Assembly: GCF_007992075.1 (NCBI RefSeq)
Contig: NZ_BJZO01000020.1
Coordinates: 1 to 41,970, forward strand
Source: Pararhodospirillum oryzae
GTDB lineage: Bacteria; Pseudomonadota; Alphaproteobacteria; Rhodospirillales; Rhodospirillaceae
Reading direction: 5' to 3'
Length of the DNA: 41,970 nt
Part shown: one piece after another, positions 33,785-41,970 of the stretch
Numbering within the stretch: position 1 is the stretch's first letter
Layout of the letters: every line of letters begins with the position of its first letter
The notes under the pieces: model-generated
Told to the model about the DNA's origin: nothing
Database searches by the model: none
The model's input: only the letters and a program-made list of their open reading frames with translations
Position numbers and translations under genes: made by a program

Positions 33785-35788
33785 ATGACCCAGAATCCCC
33801 CCGAAGGCCTGTCGCCCGCCGTGGGCGCGCCGGGCGAGGCTGATTATTCCAACCCCTCGGTCACCACGACCCTGGGCGATCTCATTGCCGCCCGGCTTGG
33901 TGGGCTGGCCCAGGCGCCGGTCGGCCGGCGCGATGCCCTGCGCGGCCTTGGCGCCCTTTCGGCGCTGGCCGCCCTGCCCGCCGCCGCCACCGGCCTGGTG
34001 GGCGCGGCTTCCAAGGCCCACGCGGCGGGCTCCGCCAGCCCGTCCACCCTGACCTTCGCCGAAATCCCCCACATCCTGGACGCCACCACCCACGTGGCCG
34101 AGGGCTACAACGCCCAGGTGCTGATCCGCTGGGGCGATCCCGTCCTGCCCGGCGCGCCGGCCTTCGATCCCAACGCCCTGAAGGCCGCCGACCAGCTCAA
34201 GCAGTTCGGCTACAACAACGACTTCCTGGGCTATTTCCCGCTGGAGCGCGGCTCCAACACCTCGACCCATGGCCTGCTGACCATCAATCACGAATACGTG
34301 GACCGCAAGCTGATGTGGTCGGGCCAGGACCCCGACGCCATCGACACCCAGACCAAGGAGCAGATCGATTACGAGATGGCCGCCCACGGCCATTCGGTGA
34401 TCGAGGTCAAGAAGGACGGCGACACCTGGAGCGTGGTTCCCGACAGCCGCTACGCCCGCCGCTTCTCGGCCCTGGAAACCGAGTTCACGCTTTCGGGCCC
34501 GGCCGCGGGGCACAAGCGCCTGCGCACCAGCGCCGATCCGACCGGCACCAAGGTGATCGGCACGGTCAACAACTGCGCGGGCGGCGTCACCCCCTGGGGC
34601 ACGGTGCTGATCGCCGAGGAAAACTTTGACCGCTATTTCATGGGCGAAAGCCTGCCGGCGGCCGAAGAGCAGAACTACAAGCGCCTGGGCATCAAGAAGC
34701 CGGATTACGGCTGGTACCGTTTCCATCCGCGTTTCGACACCGCCAGGGAGCCCAACGAGGCCAACCGCTTTGGCTGGATGATCGAGATCGATCCCTACGA
34801 TCCGACCTCGACCCCGATCAAGCGCACCGCCCTGGGCCGCTTCAAGCACGAAGGCGCCAACGTCATTGTCAACCACGACGGCCGCCTGGCCGTGTACGCC
34901 GGCGACGACGAGCGCTTCGAGTTCCTGTACAAATTCCTGACCAAGAACAAGGTGGATCTGGCCAATCCGGCCAACAACAAGCACCTGCTCGACGAAGGCA
35001 CGCTGTACGTCGCTCGCTTCAAGGACGATGGCACCATGGCGTGGCTGCCCCTGGTTCATGGCCACGGCCCGCTGACCGCCGCCAACGGCTTTAACAGCCA
35101 GGCCGACGTGCTGATTGAAACCCGCCGCGCCGCCACCTTGCTGGGCGCCACCCCGATGGACCGCCCGGAGGACGTGGAGCCCAACCCGGTCACCGGCTCG
35201 ATTTTCGTGGTGCTGACCAACAACACCAAGCGCAAGCCCGATCAGGTGGACGCCGCCAACCCGCGTCCGGCCAACGAGCACGGCCATATCCTGGAAATCA
35301 TCCCCCCCGGCGGCAAGGGCGCCCAGGCCCGCCACGAAGCCGAAACCGCGACCTGGATGATTTTCCTGCTGGCCGGCAACCCCGCCAAGCCCGAGGACGG
35401 CGCCCGCTACCACCCGGCGACCACCGAAGCCGGCTGGCTGTCGTGCCCCGACAACATCGCCTTCGACCCCAAGGGCCGCATCTGGATCGCCACCGACGGC
35501 GCCACCAAGGCCGGGATCGCCGATGGCATCTGGGCCTCGGACGTGGAAGGCGACGGTCGCGCCCTGACCCGTCACTTCTTCGCCACCCCCACGGGGGCCG
35601 AGATGTGCGGGCCCTTCCTGACCCCGGACGGCACCACCTTCTTCTGCTGTGTCCAGCACCCGGGCGACGACAAGGACAGCACCTTCGACAAGCCGTCCAC
35701 CCGCTGGCCCGACTTCAAGGACGGCATGCCGCCCCGCCCGTCGGTGGTGGCCATCACCCGCAAGGGTGGCGGCGAAATCGGCCAGTAA
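33785..35788 (+). CDS. phoX: PhoX-family alkaline phosphatase (Tat-exported, DUF839)
   Basis: 667 aa. A long N-terminal region precedes a twin-arginine signal (VGRRDALRGLGALSALAALP; RR at 48-49) with cleavage near AHA|A (about 80), as is common for PhoX. Family motifs: THGLLTINHEYVDRKLMW, the active-site region VNNCAGGVTPWGTVLIAEEN, NRFGWMIEIDPYDP, LYKFLTKNK, VALTxxT-like VVLTNNTKRKPD, and LSCPDNIAFDPKGRIWIATDG. PhoX enzymes are calcium/iron-dependent phosphomonoesterases of the periplasm or cell surface, usually induced by phosphate limitation. ATG 33785 follows GACGAGG; an earlier in-frame Met lacks an SD. The gene stands alone, with a strong terminator behind it. Confidence 0.92.
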   Translation: MTQNPPEGLSPAVGAPGEADYSNPSVTTTLGDLIAARLGGLAQAPVGRRDALRGLGALSALAALPAAATGLVGAASKAHAAGSASPSTLTFAEIPHILDATTHVAEGYNAQVLIRWGDPVLPGAPAFDPNALKAADQLKQFGYNNDFLGYFPLERGSNTSTHGLLTINHEYVDRKLMWSGQDPDAIDTQTKEQIDYEMAAHGHSVIEVKKDGDTWSVVPDSRYARRFSALETEFTLSGPAAGHKRLRTSADPTGTKVIGTVNNCAGGVTPWGTVLIAEENFDRYFMGESLPAAEEQNYKRLGIKKPDYGWYRFHPRFDTAREPNEANRFGWMIEIDPYDPTSTPIKRTALGRFKHEGANVIVNHDGRLAVYAGDDERFEFLYKFLTKNKVDLANPANNKHLLDEGTLYVARFKDDGTMAWLPLVHGHGPLTAANGFNSQADVLIETRRAATLLGATPMDRPEDVEPNPVTGSIFVVLTNNTKRKPDQVDAANPRPANEHGHILEIIPPGGKGAQARHEAETATWMIFLLAGNPAKPEDGARYHPATTEAGWLSCPDNIAFDPKGRIWIATDGATKAGIADGIWASDVEGDGRALTRHFFATPTGAEMCGPFLTPDGTTFFCCVQHPGDDKDSTFDKPSTRWPDFKDGMPPRPSVVAITRKGGGEIGQ

Positions 35789-35813
35789 GTTAGCCTGCCC
35801 CTGATCCCCACCT

Positions 35814-35853
35814 GGGAAGGGGCCTGGAGACCACCGTCCCCAGGCCCCTTCCC
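35814..35853. terminator. Strong hairpin between phoX and thpR
   Basis: GGGAAGGGGCCTGG / CCAGGCCCCTTCCC, a perfect 14-bp stem with a 12-nt loop, followed on the plus strand by TTCCTGTT. It lies between convergent genes and probably serves both. Confidence 0.8.
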
Positions 35854-35860
35854 TTCCTGT

Positions 35861-36409
35861 TCAGCCCCGCGGCTCTTCCAGCGGATAGGTGGCCCAAGGC
35901 TCGTAATGGGGCCCCTCGCGGCCCAGGTGGCTGGAAAACAAGGTAAAGGAGTCGGCGACAAACGTGCCGCCCACCAGAAGGCTGGCCCCTTCGATGAAAG
36001 CCTGCAACCGCTCCTCGTGCGGGCGGGTCAGGCGGGCCAGGGTGATGTGCGGGGAAAACTGGCGCGCGTCGCCGGCAATGCCCAGGGGCCGCAAGCTGGC
36101 GTCGATGCGCCCCTTGAGGCCGGCCAGGGCGGGCCCGGGCTCCACCCCCGCCCATAACGTATGCCTGCGCGCCCCCTTGCCGAACACGCCAAGGTCCCGC
36201 AGGCGCACCGGCACCGGTGACCAGCGCACGCCCAGCAAGGCGGCGTCGATCTCGCGCGCCAAGCCTTCCTCGACCTCGCCCAGGAAGCGCAGCGTCAGGT
36301 GCAGGCTTTCGGGGGGCATCCAGCGCACCCCGGGGATCCCCCGCCCGAGGTCGGCCAGGCTTCCCCGCACGCTCTGCGGCGGAACCAGGGCCACGAACAG
36401 GCGGATCAT
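35861..36409 (-). CDS. thpR: RNA 2',3'-cyclic phosphodiesterase (ThpR/LigT)
   Basis: 182 aa member of the 2H phosphoesterase superfamily. Both HxTx motifs are present: HLTL (His37) and HITL (His121). The typical N-terminus MIRLFVALVPP is present, as is GVRWMPPESLHLTLRFLGEV. The enzyme opens 2',3'-cyclic phosphates on RNA ends and can ligate tRNA halves in vitro. The start overlaps the stop of tesA by four bases (ATGA), so translation is probably coupled. Confidence 0.94.
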   Translation of the reverse strand: MIRLFVALVPPQSVRGSLADLGRGIPGVRWMPPESLHLTLRFLGEVEEGLAREIDAALLGVRWSPVPVRLRDLGVFGKGARRHTLWAGVEPGPALAGLKGRIDASLRPLGIAGDARQFSPHITLARLTRPHEERLQAFIEGASLLVGGTFVADSFTLFSSHLGREGPHYEPWATYPLEEPRG

Positions 36410-37141
36410 CGCCCCTCCTCCACCCGATCCAGCAGGGTTTCAACCGCCGGCAGGATGCGGGCCACGACCTCGTCCACGCCTTGGGCGTTCGGATGCATGC
36501 CGTCGGCCTGGTTCAAGGCCGGGTTCAGCGCCACGCCTTCCAGGAAAAAGGGGTAGAACACCACGTCGTGGTCCGCCGCCAGTTGGGGATACACCGCGTC
36601 GAAAACCTGGGCGTACTCGCGGCCCATGTTGGGGGGCGCCTTCATCCCGGCCAGCAAAACCGCCACCCCGTGGTCGCGCAGTGTCCGCAAGATGCGATCC
36701 AGGTTCGTTCTGGTGGCCACCGGGTCCAGGCCGCGCAGGCCATCGTTGGCCCCCAGTTCCACGATCATCGCCTGGGGTTCGTCGCCCAGCACCCAATCCA
36801 GCCGCGCAAGCCCCCCGGCCGAGGTATCCCCCGAGACGCCGGCATTGACCACCCGCACCGCGTGCCCTTTCTCGGCCAGGGCCCGGCCCAGGCGGGCGGG
36901 AAAGGCCTCGTCGGCCGGCAGGCCATAGCCGGCGGTCAGACTGTCGCCCAGCACGCTCAGCACCACCGGCGCCCCCCCCGCCCCCGCCCCGGGATCGGCG
37001 TGGGCCCGCCCGCCCCCAAGGGCTGCCAGTATCACCGCCAGGGCCAGCCCTCCGGCGCGCGCCCCTCGCGCGGCTTGGCAGACGAGGCCTTTTCCCCCAT
37101 ATCGGGGCAGGATGCGACACGGACCGGGCAAGGAAACAGGC

Positions 37142-37143
<2 letters not shown>
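36406..37143 (-). CDS. tesA: Arylesterase / acyl-CoA thioesterase I (TesA), SGNH hydrolase
   Basis: 245 aa from the ATG at 37143, which has AGGAG eight bases upstream. A hydrophobic signal segment is present (about 31-49, GLALAVILAALGGGRAHA), so the enzyme is periplasmic. SGNH blocks: GDSLTAGYGL (nucleophile Ser68), NAGVSGDTSAGGLARL, VELGANDGLRG, and DGMHPNAQG with the catalytic Asp/His. The family hydrolyses thioesters and small esters, and its periplasmic role is unclear. It is divergent from the ABC ATPase gene, an arrangement like tesA/ybbA-ybbP of E. coli. The two start codons overlap in a single CATG. Confidence 0.93.
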
Positions 37144-37854
<711 letters not shown>

Positions 37855-37858
<4 letters not shown>

Positions 37859-38580
37859 ACGCCCCCGATCCCCGCCCCGCCCGCTTCGAGGCCAACCGGG
37901 CCCAGGCCTACGACGACACCATTGCCCGCGCCCTGCCCGGCTACGCGCTGATCCACGACATGGCCGCCGTGCTGATGAAGGTCCTGTTGCCGGCCGGGGC
38001 CCGGGTGCTGGTGATCGGGGCCGGCACCGGCACCGATATCCTGCGCCTGGGCCAGGATAACCCGGGCTGGCGGTTCCTGGGGGTTGATCCCTCGCCCGAC
38101 ATGCTGGCGGTCGCCCGCCAGCGGGTGGCCACCGTGCCCGGCCTGGAAGAGCGGGTGGACTGGCACGCGGGTGCGCTCGACACCCTGGCCGCCGACACCC
38201 CCGCCCACGACGGCGCCTTGTCGGTGCTGGTCAGCCATTTCCTGCCCGACACGCCCTCGGGCAAGGCGGCCCTGCTGGGCCATGCCGCCCGCTTCCTGCG
38301 CCCGGGCGCCCCCCTGATGCTGGCCGACTTCCTGCCCCCCGGCCCCGACCTGCCCGACGCGGCCCTGATGGAAGCGGCGTGGGTGGCCTGGCAGCGCGAA
38401 CGCGGCATCGAAGACGACGCGATCATGCGCGGGCTCTCCCACGCCCGGCGCGCCATTCACCCCATCGGGCCCGAACGCCTGGGCGCCTTGCTGACCGACG
38501 CCGGCTTCACCCCCCCGGTCCGGGTGATGCAGGCCTTGCATGTGCACGGCTGGCTCACCCGCAAGCGGGAGGACGCATGA
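37855..38580 (+). CDS. Class I SAM-dependent methyltransferase
   Basis: 241 aa. SAM-binding motif I is VLVIGAGTGTDIL, the acidic residue after strand 2 is in LGVDPSPDML, and the motif IV region is ALSVLVSHFLPD. The overall plan (FEANRAQAYDDTIARALPGY at the start; LLTDAGFTPPVRVMQALHVHGW at the end) resembles small-molecule methyltransferases, but no substrate can be named. It overlaps both neighbours by four bases (ATGA at each end), so it is translated as part of the ybbA-ybbP operon. In E. coli the ATPase and permease genes are adjacent, so this gene is an insertion into that pair. Confidence 0.88.
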
Positions 38581-41120
38581 CCAAGCCCTTGCGCCTGCCC
38601 CTGTCCACCCGCCTTGCGCTGCGCGACCTGCGCGGTGGGCTGGGCAGCTTTCGCCTGTTCCTGGCCTGCTTGTTCCTGGGGATCCTGACCCTGGCCGGGG
38701 CGGGGTCCTTCGACCGCGCGGTGAAGGCCGGGCTGGCCGACAACGCCCGCACCCTGCTGGGGGGCGATCTGGCGGTGCGGCTTTTGCACCGCCTGCCCAC
38801 CGACGCCGAACAGGCATCCCTGGATGCCCTGGGCCCCACCACCCGCGTGGCCGAGCTGCGCACCATGGCCCGCCCGGAGGCCGACGCCACGCGCCGCGTC
38901 CTGGTGCAGCTGAAGGCCGTGGACCCCGCCTATCCCCTGGTGGGTACCTTGACCGTGCAAGGCCCCCTGACCCTGGCCCAGGCCCTGGCGGCGGTCCCGG
39001 GCGAGCCCCCGGGCGCCGTGGTGGCGCCCACCCTCGCCGCCCGGCTGGGGGTGGGGGTGGGGGACAGGCTGCGGATCGGCGACGCGACCGTGGTTTTGCG
39101 CGCCTTCATCGCCCACGAACCCGATGCCCTGGCCGGCGCCTTCCAGATGGGCCCGCGCGTGATGATCGCGGCCGACACCCTGGCCCAAACCGGCCTGATC
39201 CGCCCGGGCAGCCTGGTGGAATACACCACCTTGATCCGCCTGCCCCAAGGGATCTCGCCCGCAACCGCCAAGGCCACCTTGACCCGGGCCCACCCCGAAG
39301 CCGGCTGGCGCATCCGGGGGCCGGACGAGGCTTCGACCGGCGTGCAATCGTTCCTGGACCGTTTGGTGCTGTTCCTGGTTCTGGTCGGCCTTGCCACCTT
39401 GCTGGTGGGGGGGATCGGGGTGGCCAACGCCATCACCGCCCACCTGGAGGGCCGCCGCCCCACCCTTGCCATCCTGAAAAGCGTGGGCGCCTCCTCGGGG
39501 CTGGTCTACCGGGTGGTGCTGACCCAGGTGGCCCTGATGACCGGGCTGGCGCTGGCCCTGGGGCTGGGGCTGGGGGCCGCCCTGCCCGCGCTGGCGATCG
39601 AGGCGTTGGGGGACGCCCTGCCCCTGCCGGCCCGCGCCGGTGTCTATCCCGGCGCGCTGGCGCTCGCGGCCGGGTTTGGCATGCTCAGTGCCCTGCTGTT
39701 CACCTGGATTCCCCTGGCCCGCGCCCGGGCGCTGCCGGCGGCCTTCCTCCTGCGCCCCGGCGCCGAGGCCCTGCTTCCCCCACCCCTGCCCTGGCGTGAC
39801 CGGGGGGCGGTTGCCCTCACCGCGCTGGCCCTGGTCGGGCTGGCCGTGGCCACCGCCAGCGATCCGCGCCTTGCCGGCTGGTTCGTGGCTGGCACCCTTG
39901 CCGCCTTCGCGCTGTTTCGAGGCGTGGCGGCCCTCTTGATGGCCGGCGTGCGTCGCCTGCCCCTGCCCGCCCGCCCCACCGCGCTGCGCCTGGGCCTCGC
40001 GGCCGTGGCCCGCCCCGGGGCCTCCACCCCCACCGTGGTGGTATCGTTGGGCCTGGGCCTGAGCGTGCTGGTCACCATCGCGGTGGTGGAACGCTCGCTC
40101 AACGCCCACATCGCCCAGGGCCTGCCCGAGCGCGCGCCGGGCTTTTTCCTGCTCGACATCCAGCCCGATCAGGTGGACCCGGTGCGCGCGGCGATCGAAA
40201 CCAGCGCGCCCACGGCCACGCTCCAGATGGCCGACATGGTGCGCGGCCGCCTGCTGGCCGTGAACGGCGTGCCGATCAACGAAGAAACCGTTGCCCCCGA
40301 TGCCCGTTGGGCGGTGCGGGGCGATCGGGGATTCACCACCGCCGCCACCTTGCCCACCGGCTCCACCCTGGTGCGGGGCGCGTGGTGGCCCGCCGACTAC
40401 CAGGGCCCCCCCCTGTTCTCGGTGACCGAGGACATCGCCAGGGGCATGGCGTTGAAGCTGGGCGACACGATCACGGTCACCATCCTGGGCCGCGCCCTCA
40501 CCGGCACCCTGGCCGCGACCCGGCGGGTGGACTGGACCAGCCTGGGCATGAACTTTGCCTTCGTGGTATCGCCCGGGGCCTTTGCCGGCGCGCCCCGCAC
40601 CTGGATCGCCACCGTGCACGCCCCCGCCGCCGAGTTGGGCGCGATCGAGCAGGCGGTGGGGGGAGGCTTCAGCAACGTGTCGATCATCGACGTGCGCGAG
40701 GTGCTCGCCCAGGTGGGGGCGATCCTGGGCCAGGTCAGCCGGGCCGTGCAAGGCGCCGCCGCCCTCACCCTGGTCACGGGCGTTCTCGTGCTGGCGGGCG
40801 CCTTCGCCGCCACCCAGCGCCGGCGCCTGCGCGAGGCCGTGACCCTCAAGGTCCTGGGCGCGACCCGCCCCACCCTTGCCGCAGCCTTTGCCGTGGAATA
40901 CGGGCTGATGGGCCTTGCCGCCGGCCTGATCGCCTCGGGCGTGGGCGTGGGCGCCGCCTGGGCGATCTTGCGTTTCGGCCTGTCCACGCCGCTGGTCGTG
41001 GCCCCGGGAGGGATCGCGGCCCTGGTGAGCCTCGCCCTCGTGCTCAGCCTCGCCACCGGCTTCGCCGGCACCGGCCGCGCCCTGGGCATCCGCGCCGCCC
41101 CCCTTCTGCGCGACGCGTAA
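38577..41120 (+). CDS. ybbP: FtsX-family ABC permease, YbbP-like
   Basis: 847 aa. The N-terminal membrane segment (FRLFLACLFLGILTLAGAGS, about 22-42) is followed by a periplasmic domain (about 45-250). The first FtsX core (about 260-400; FLVLVGLATLLVGGIGVANA, LEGRRPTLAILKSVGASSGL) comes next. Central membrane segments and a second periplasmic domain follow. The second FtsX core is at about 720-845 (GVLVLAGAFAATQRRRLREA, TLKVLGATRPTLAAAFAVEY). The type is the duplicated-core permease of the YbbP family, with about ten TM helices. Its substrate is unknown; relatives move lipids or lipoproteins rather than small molecules. ATG 38577 is coupled by a 4-base overlap. Confidence 0.93.
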   Translation: MTKPLRLPLSTRLALRDLRGGLGSFRLFLACLFLGILTLAGAGSFDRAVKAGLADNARTLLGGDLAVRLLHRLPTDAEQASLDALGPTTRVAELRTMARPEADATRRVLVQLKAVDPAYPLVGTLTVQGPLTLAQALAAVPGEPPGAVVAPTLAARLGVGVGDRLRIGDATVVLRAFIAHEPDALAGAFQMGPRVMIAADTLAQTGLIRPGSLVEYTTLIRLPQGISPATAKATLTRAHPEAGWRIRGPDEASTGVQSFLDRLVLFLVLVGLATLLVGGIGVANAITAHLEGRRPTLAILKSVGASSGLVYRVVLTQVALMTGLALALGLGLGAALPALAIEALGDALPLPARAGVYPGALALAAGFGMLSALLFTWIPLARARALPAAFLLRPGAEALLPPPLPWRDRGAVALTALALVGLAVATASDPRLAGWFVAGTLAAFALFRGVAALLMAGVRRLPLPARPTALRLGLAAVARPGASTPTVVVSLGLGLSVLVTIAVVERSLNAHIAQGLPERAPGFFLLDIQPDQVDPVRAAIETSAPTATLQMADMVRGRLLAVNGVPINEETVAPDARWAVRGDRGFTTAATLPTGSTLVRGAWWPADYQGPPLFSVTEDIARGMALKLGDTITVTILGRALTGTLAATRRVDWTSLGMNFAFVVSPGAFAGAPRTWIATVHAPAAELGAIEQAVGGGFSNVSIIDVREVLAQVGAILGQVSRAVQGAAALTLVTGVLVLAGAFAATQRRRLREAVTLKVLGATRPTLAAAFAVEYGLMGLAAGLIASGVGVGAAWAILRFGLSTPLVVAPGGIAALVSLALVLSLATGFAGTGRALGIRAAPLLRDA

Positions 41121-41134
41121 CCCGGCCCTGGCTT

Positions 41135-41167
41135 CCCCCCGCGTTGGGCTCATGGCCCTGCGGGGGG
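41135..41167 (+). terminator. Hairpin terminator of the ybbA-ybbP operon
   Basis: CCCCCCGC / GCGGGGGG with a 17-nt loop, 14 bases past the ybbP stop; no U-tract. Its right arm also resembles the end of the CRISPR repeat (GGGGGGCGAC). Confidence 0.45.
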
Positions 41168-41301
41168 CGACAGGAGGCGCGCTCTCCCTCGCCCCGACGG
41201 TGGCCAACTGAAGGCAGCGGCGCCCGGCCTCCGTCGGTATCGGTATGATACTCCGCCGCACGGGTGTGGCGCAAGGCGACCAGACCCCGATGCGGCGTGT
41301 G

Positions 41302-41970
<669 letters not shown>

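Noticed and set aside
38379-38576. N-terminal extension of the YbbP frame into the methyltransferase gene
   Set aside because: The extension is Arg/His/Pro-rich shadow sequence; the ATG at 38577 with a 4-base overlap is the natural start.
41158-41172. A degenerate CRISPR repeat downstream of ybbP (GGGGGGCGAC)
   Set aside because: Only the last ten bases match the repeat, and the segment is already explained as the right arm of a terminator-like hairpin.

Overview
The window looks like chromosomal DNA of a high-GC alphaproteobacterium, most likely a Rhodospirillales relative. This rests on GC-rich codon use, family-typical protein sequences, and gene neighbourhoods common in that class: amiC-PBP1A-prfB divergent from rne, ubiG divergent from lysC followed by ptsP, and hsp20 followed by a DUF1150 gene. 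The species cannot be fixed from the sequence alone. No rRNA, tRNA, transposase or phage gene was seen.

Layout. 1-7.7 kb (minus): a type I secretion cluster of two tandem ABC transporters and a HlyD-type adaptor, followed by the first 597 codons of a large RTX-type secreted protein that runs off the left edge. 7.8-12.1 kb: an aminotransferase and a short gamma-glutamyltransferase-like lipoprotein (minus), a periplasmic M48/TPR protease (plus) and a small unknown gene (minus). 12.4-18.1 kb (minus): cell-wall amidase AmiC, PBP1A and release factor 2, the last with its programmed frameshift intact. 18.1-21.7 kb: an 870-base gap with a promoter for amiC and a long structured leader, then RNase E (plus). 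21.8-22.5 kb: an unusual cysteine-rich lipoprotein. 22.6-28.3 kb: ubiG (minus) divergent from lysC, a nitronate monooxygenase-like gene and ptsP (plus). 28.4-29.4 kb: a heat-shock unit (hsp20 and DUF1150) with an RpoH-like promoter and a structured leader. 29.6-32.7 kb: DUF302 protein, exported rubredoxin, and a NIT-domain chemoreceptor. 33.0-35.8 kb: an unknown gene and a PhoX-type phosphatase. 35.9-41.1 kb: thpR-tesA (minus) divergent from a ybbA-methyltransferase-ybbP operon (plus). 41.3 kb to the end: a CRISPR array with a type I-C-like repeat that continues past the right edge; no cas gene lies in the window.

Most of the window is housekeeping sequence. The parts that deserve a closer look are: the paired T1SS ABC proteins with complementary degenerate ATPase motifs; tandem Pho-box-like repeats ahead of an exported CX4C rubredoxin, 3.6 kb from phoX; the lipoprotein with repeated CX3C cysteine pairs and a Tudor-like tail; the rne leader with an internal intrinsic terminator; the possible RNA thermometer ahead of hsp20; and the CRISPR array. 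I found no clear case for an entirely new multi-gene system. These are the best leads.
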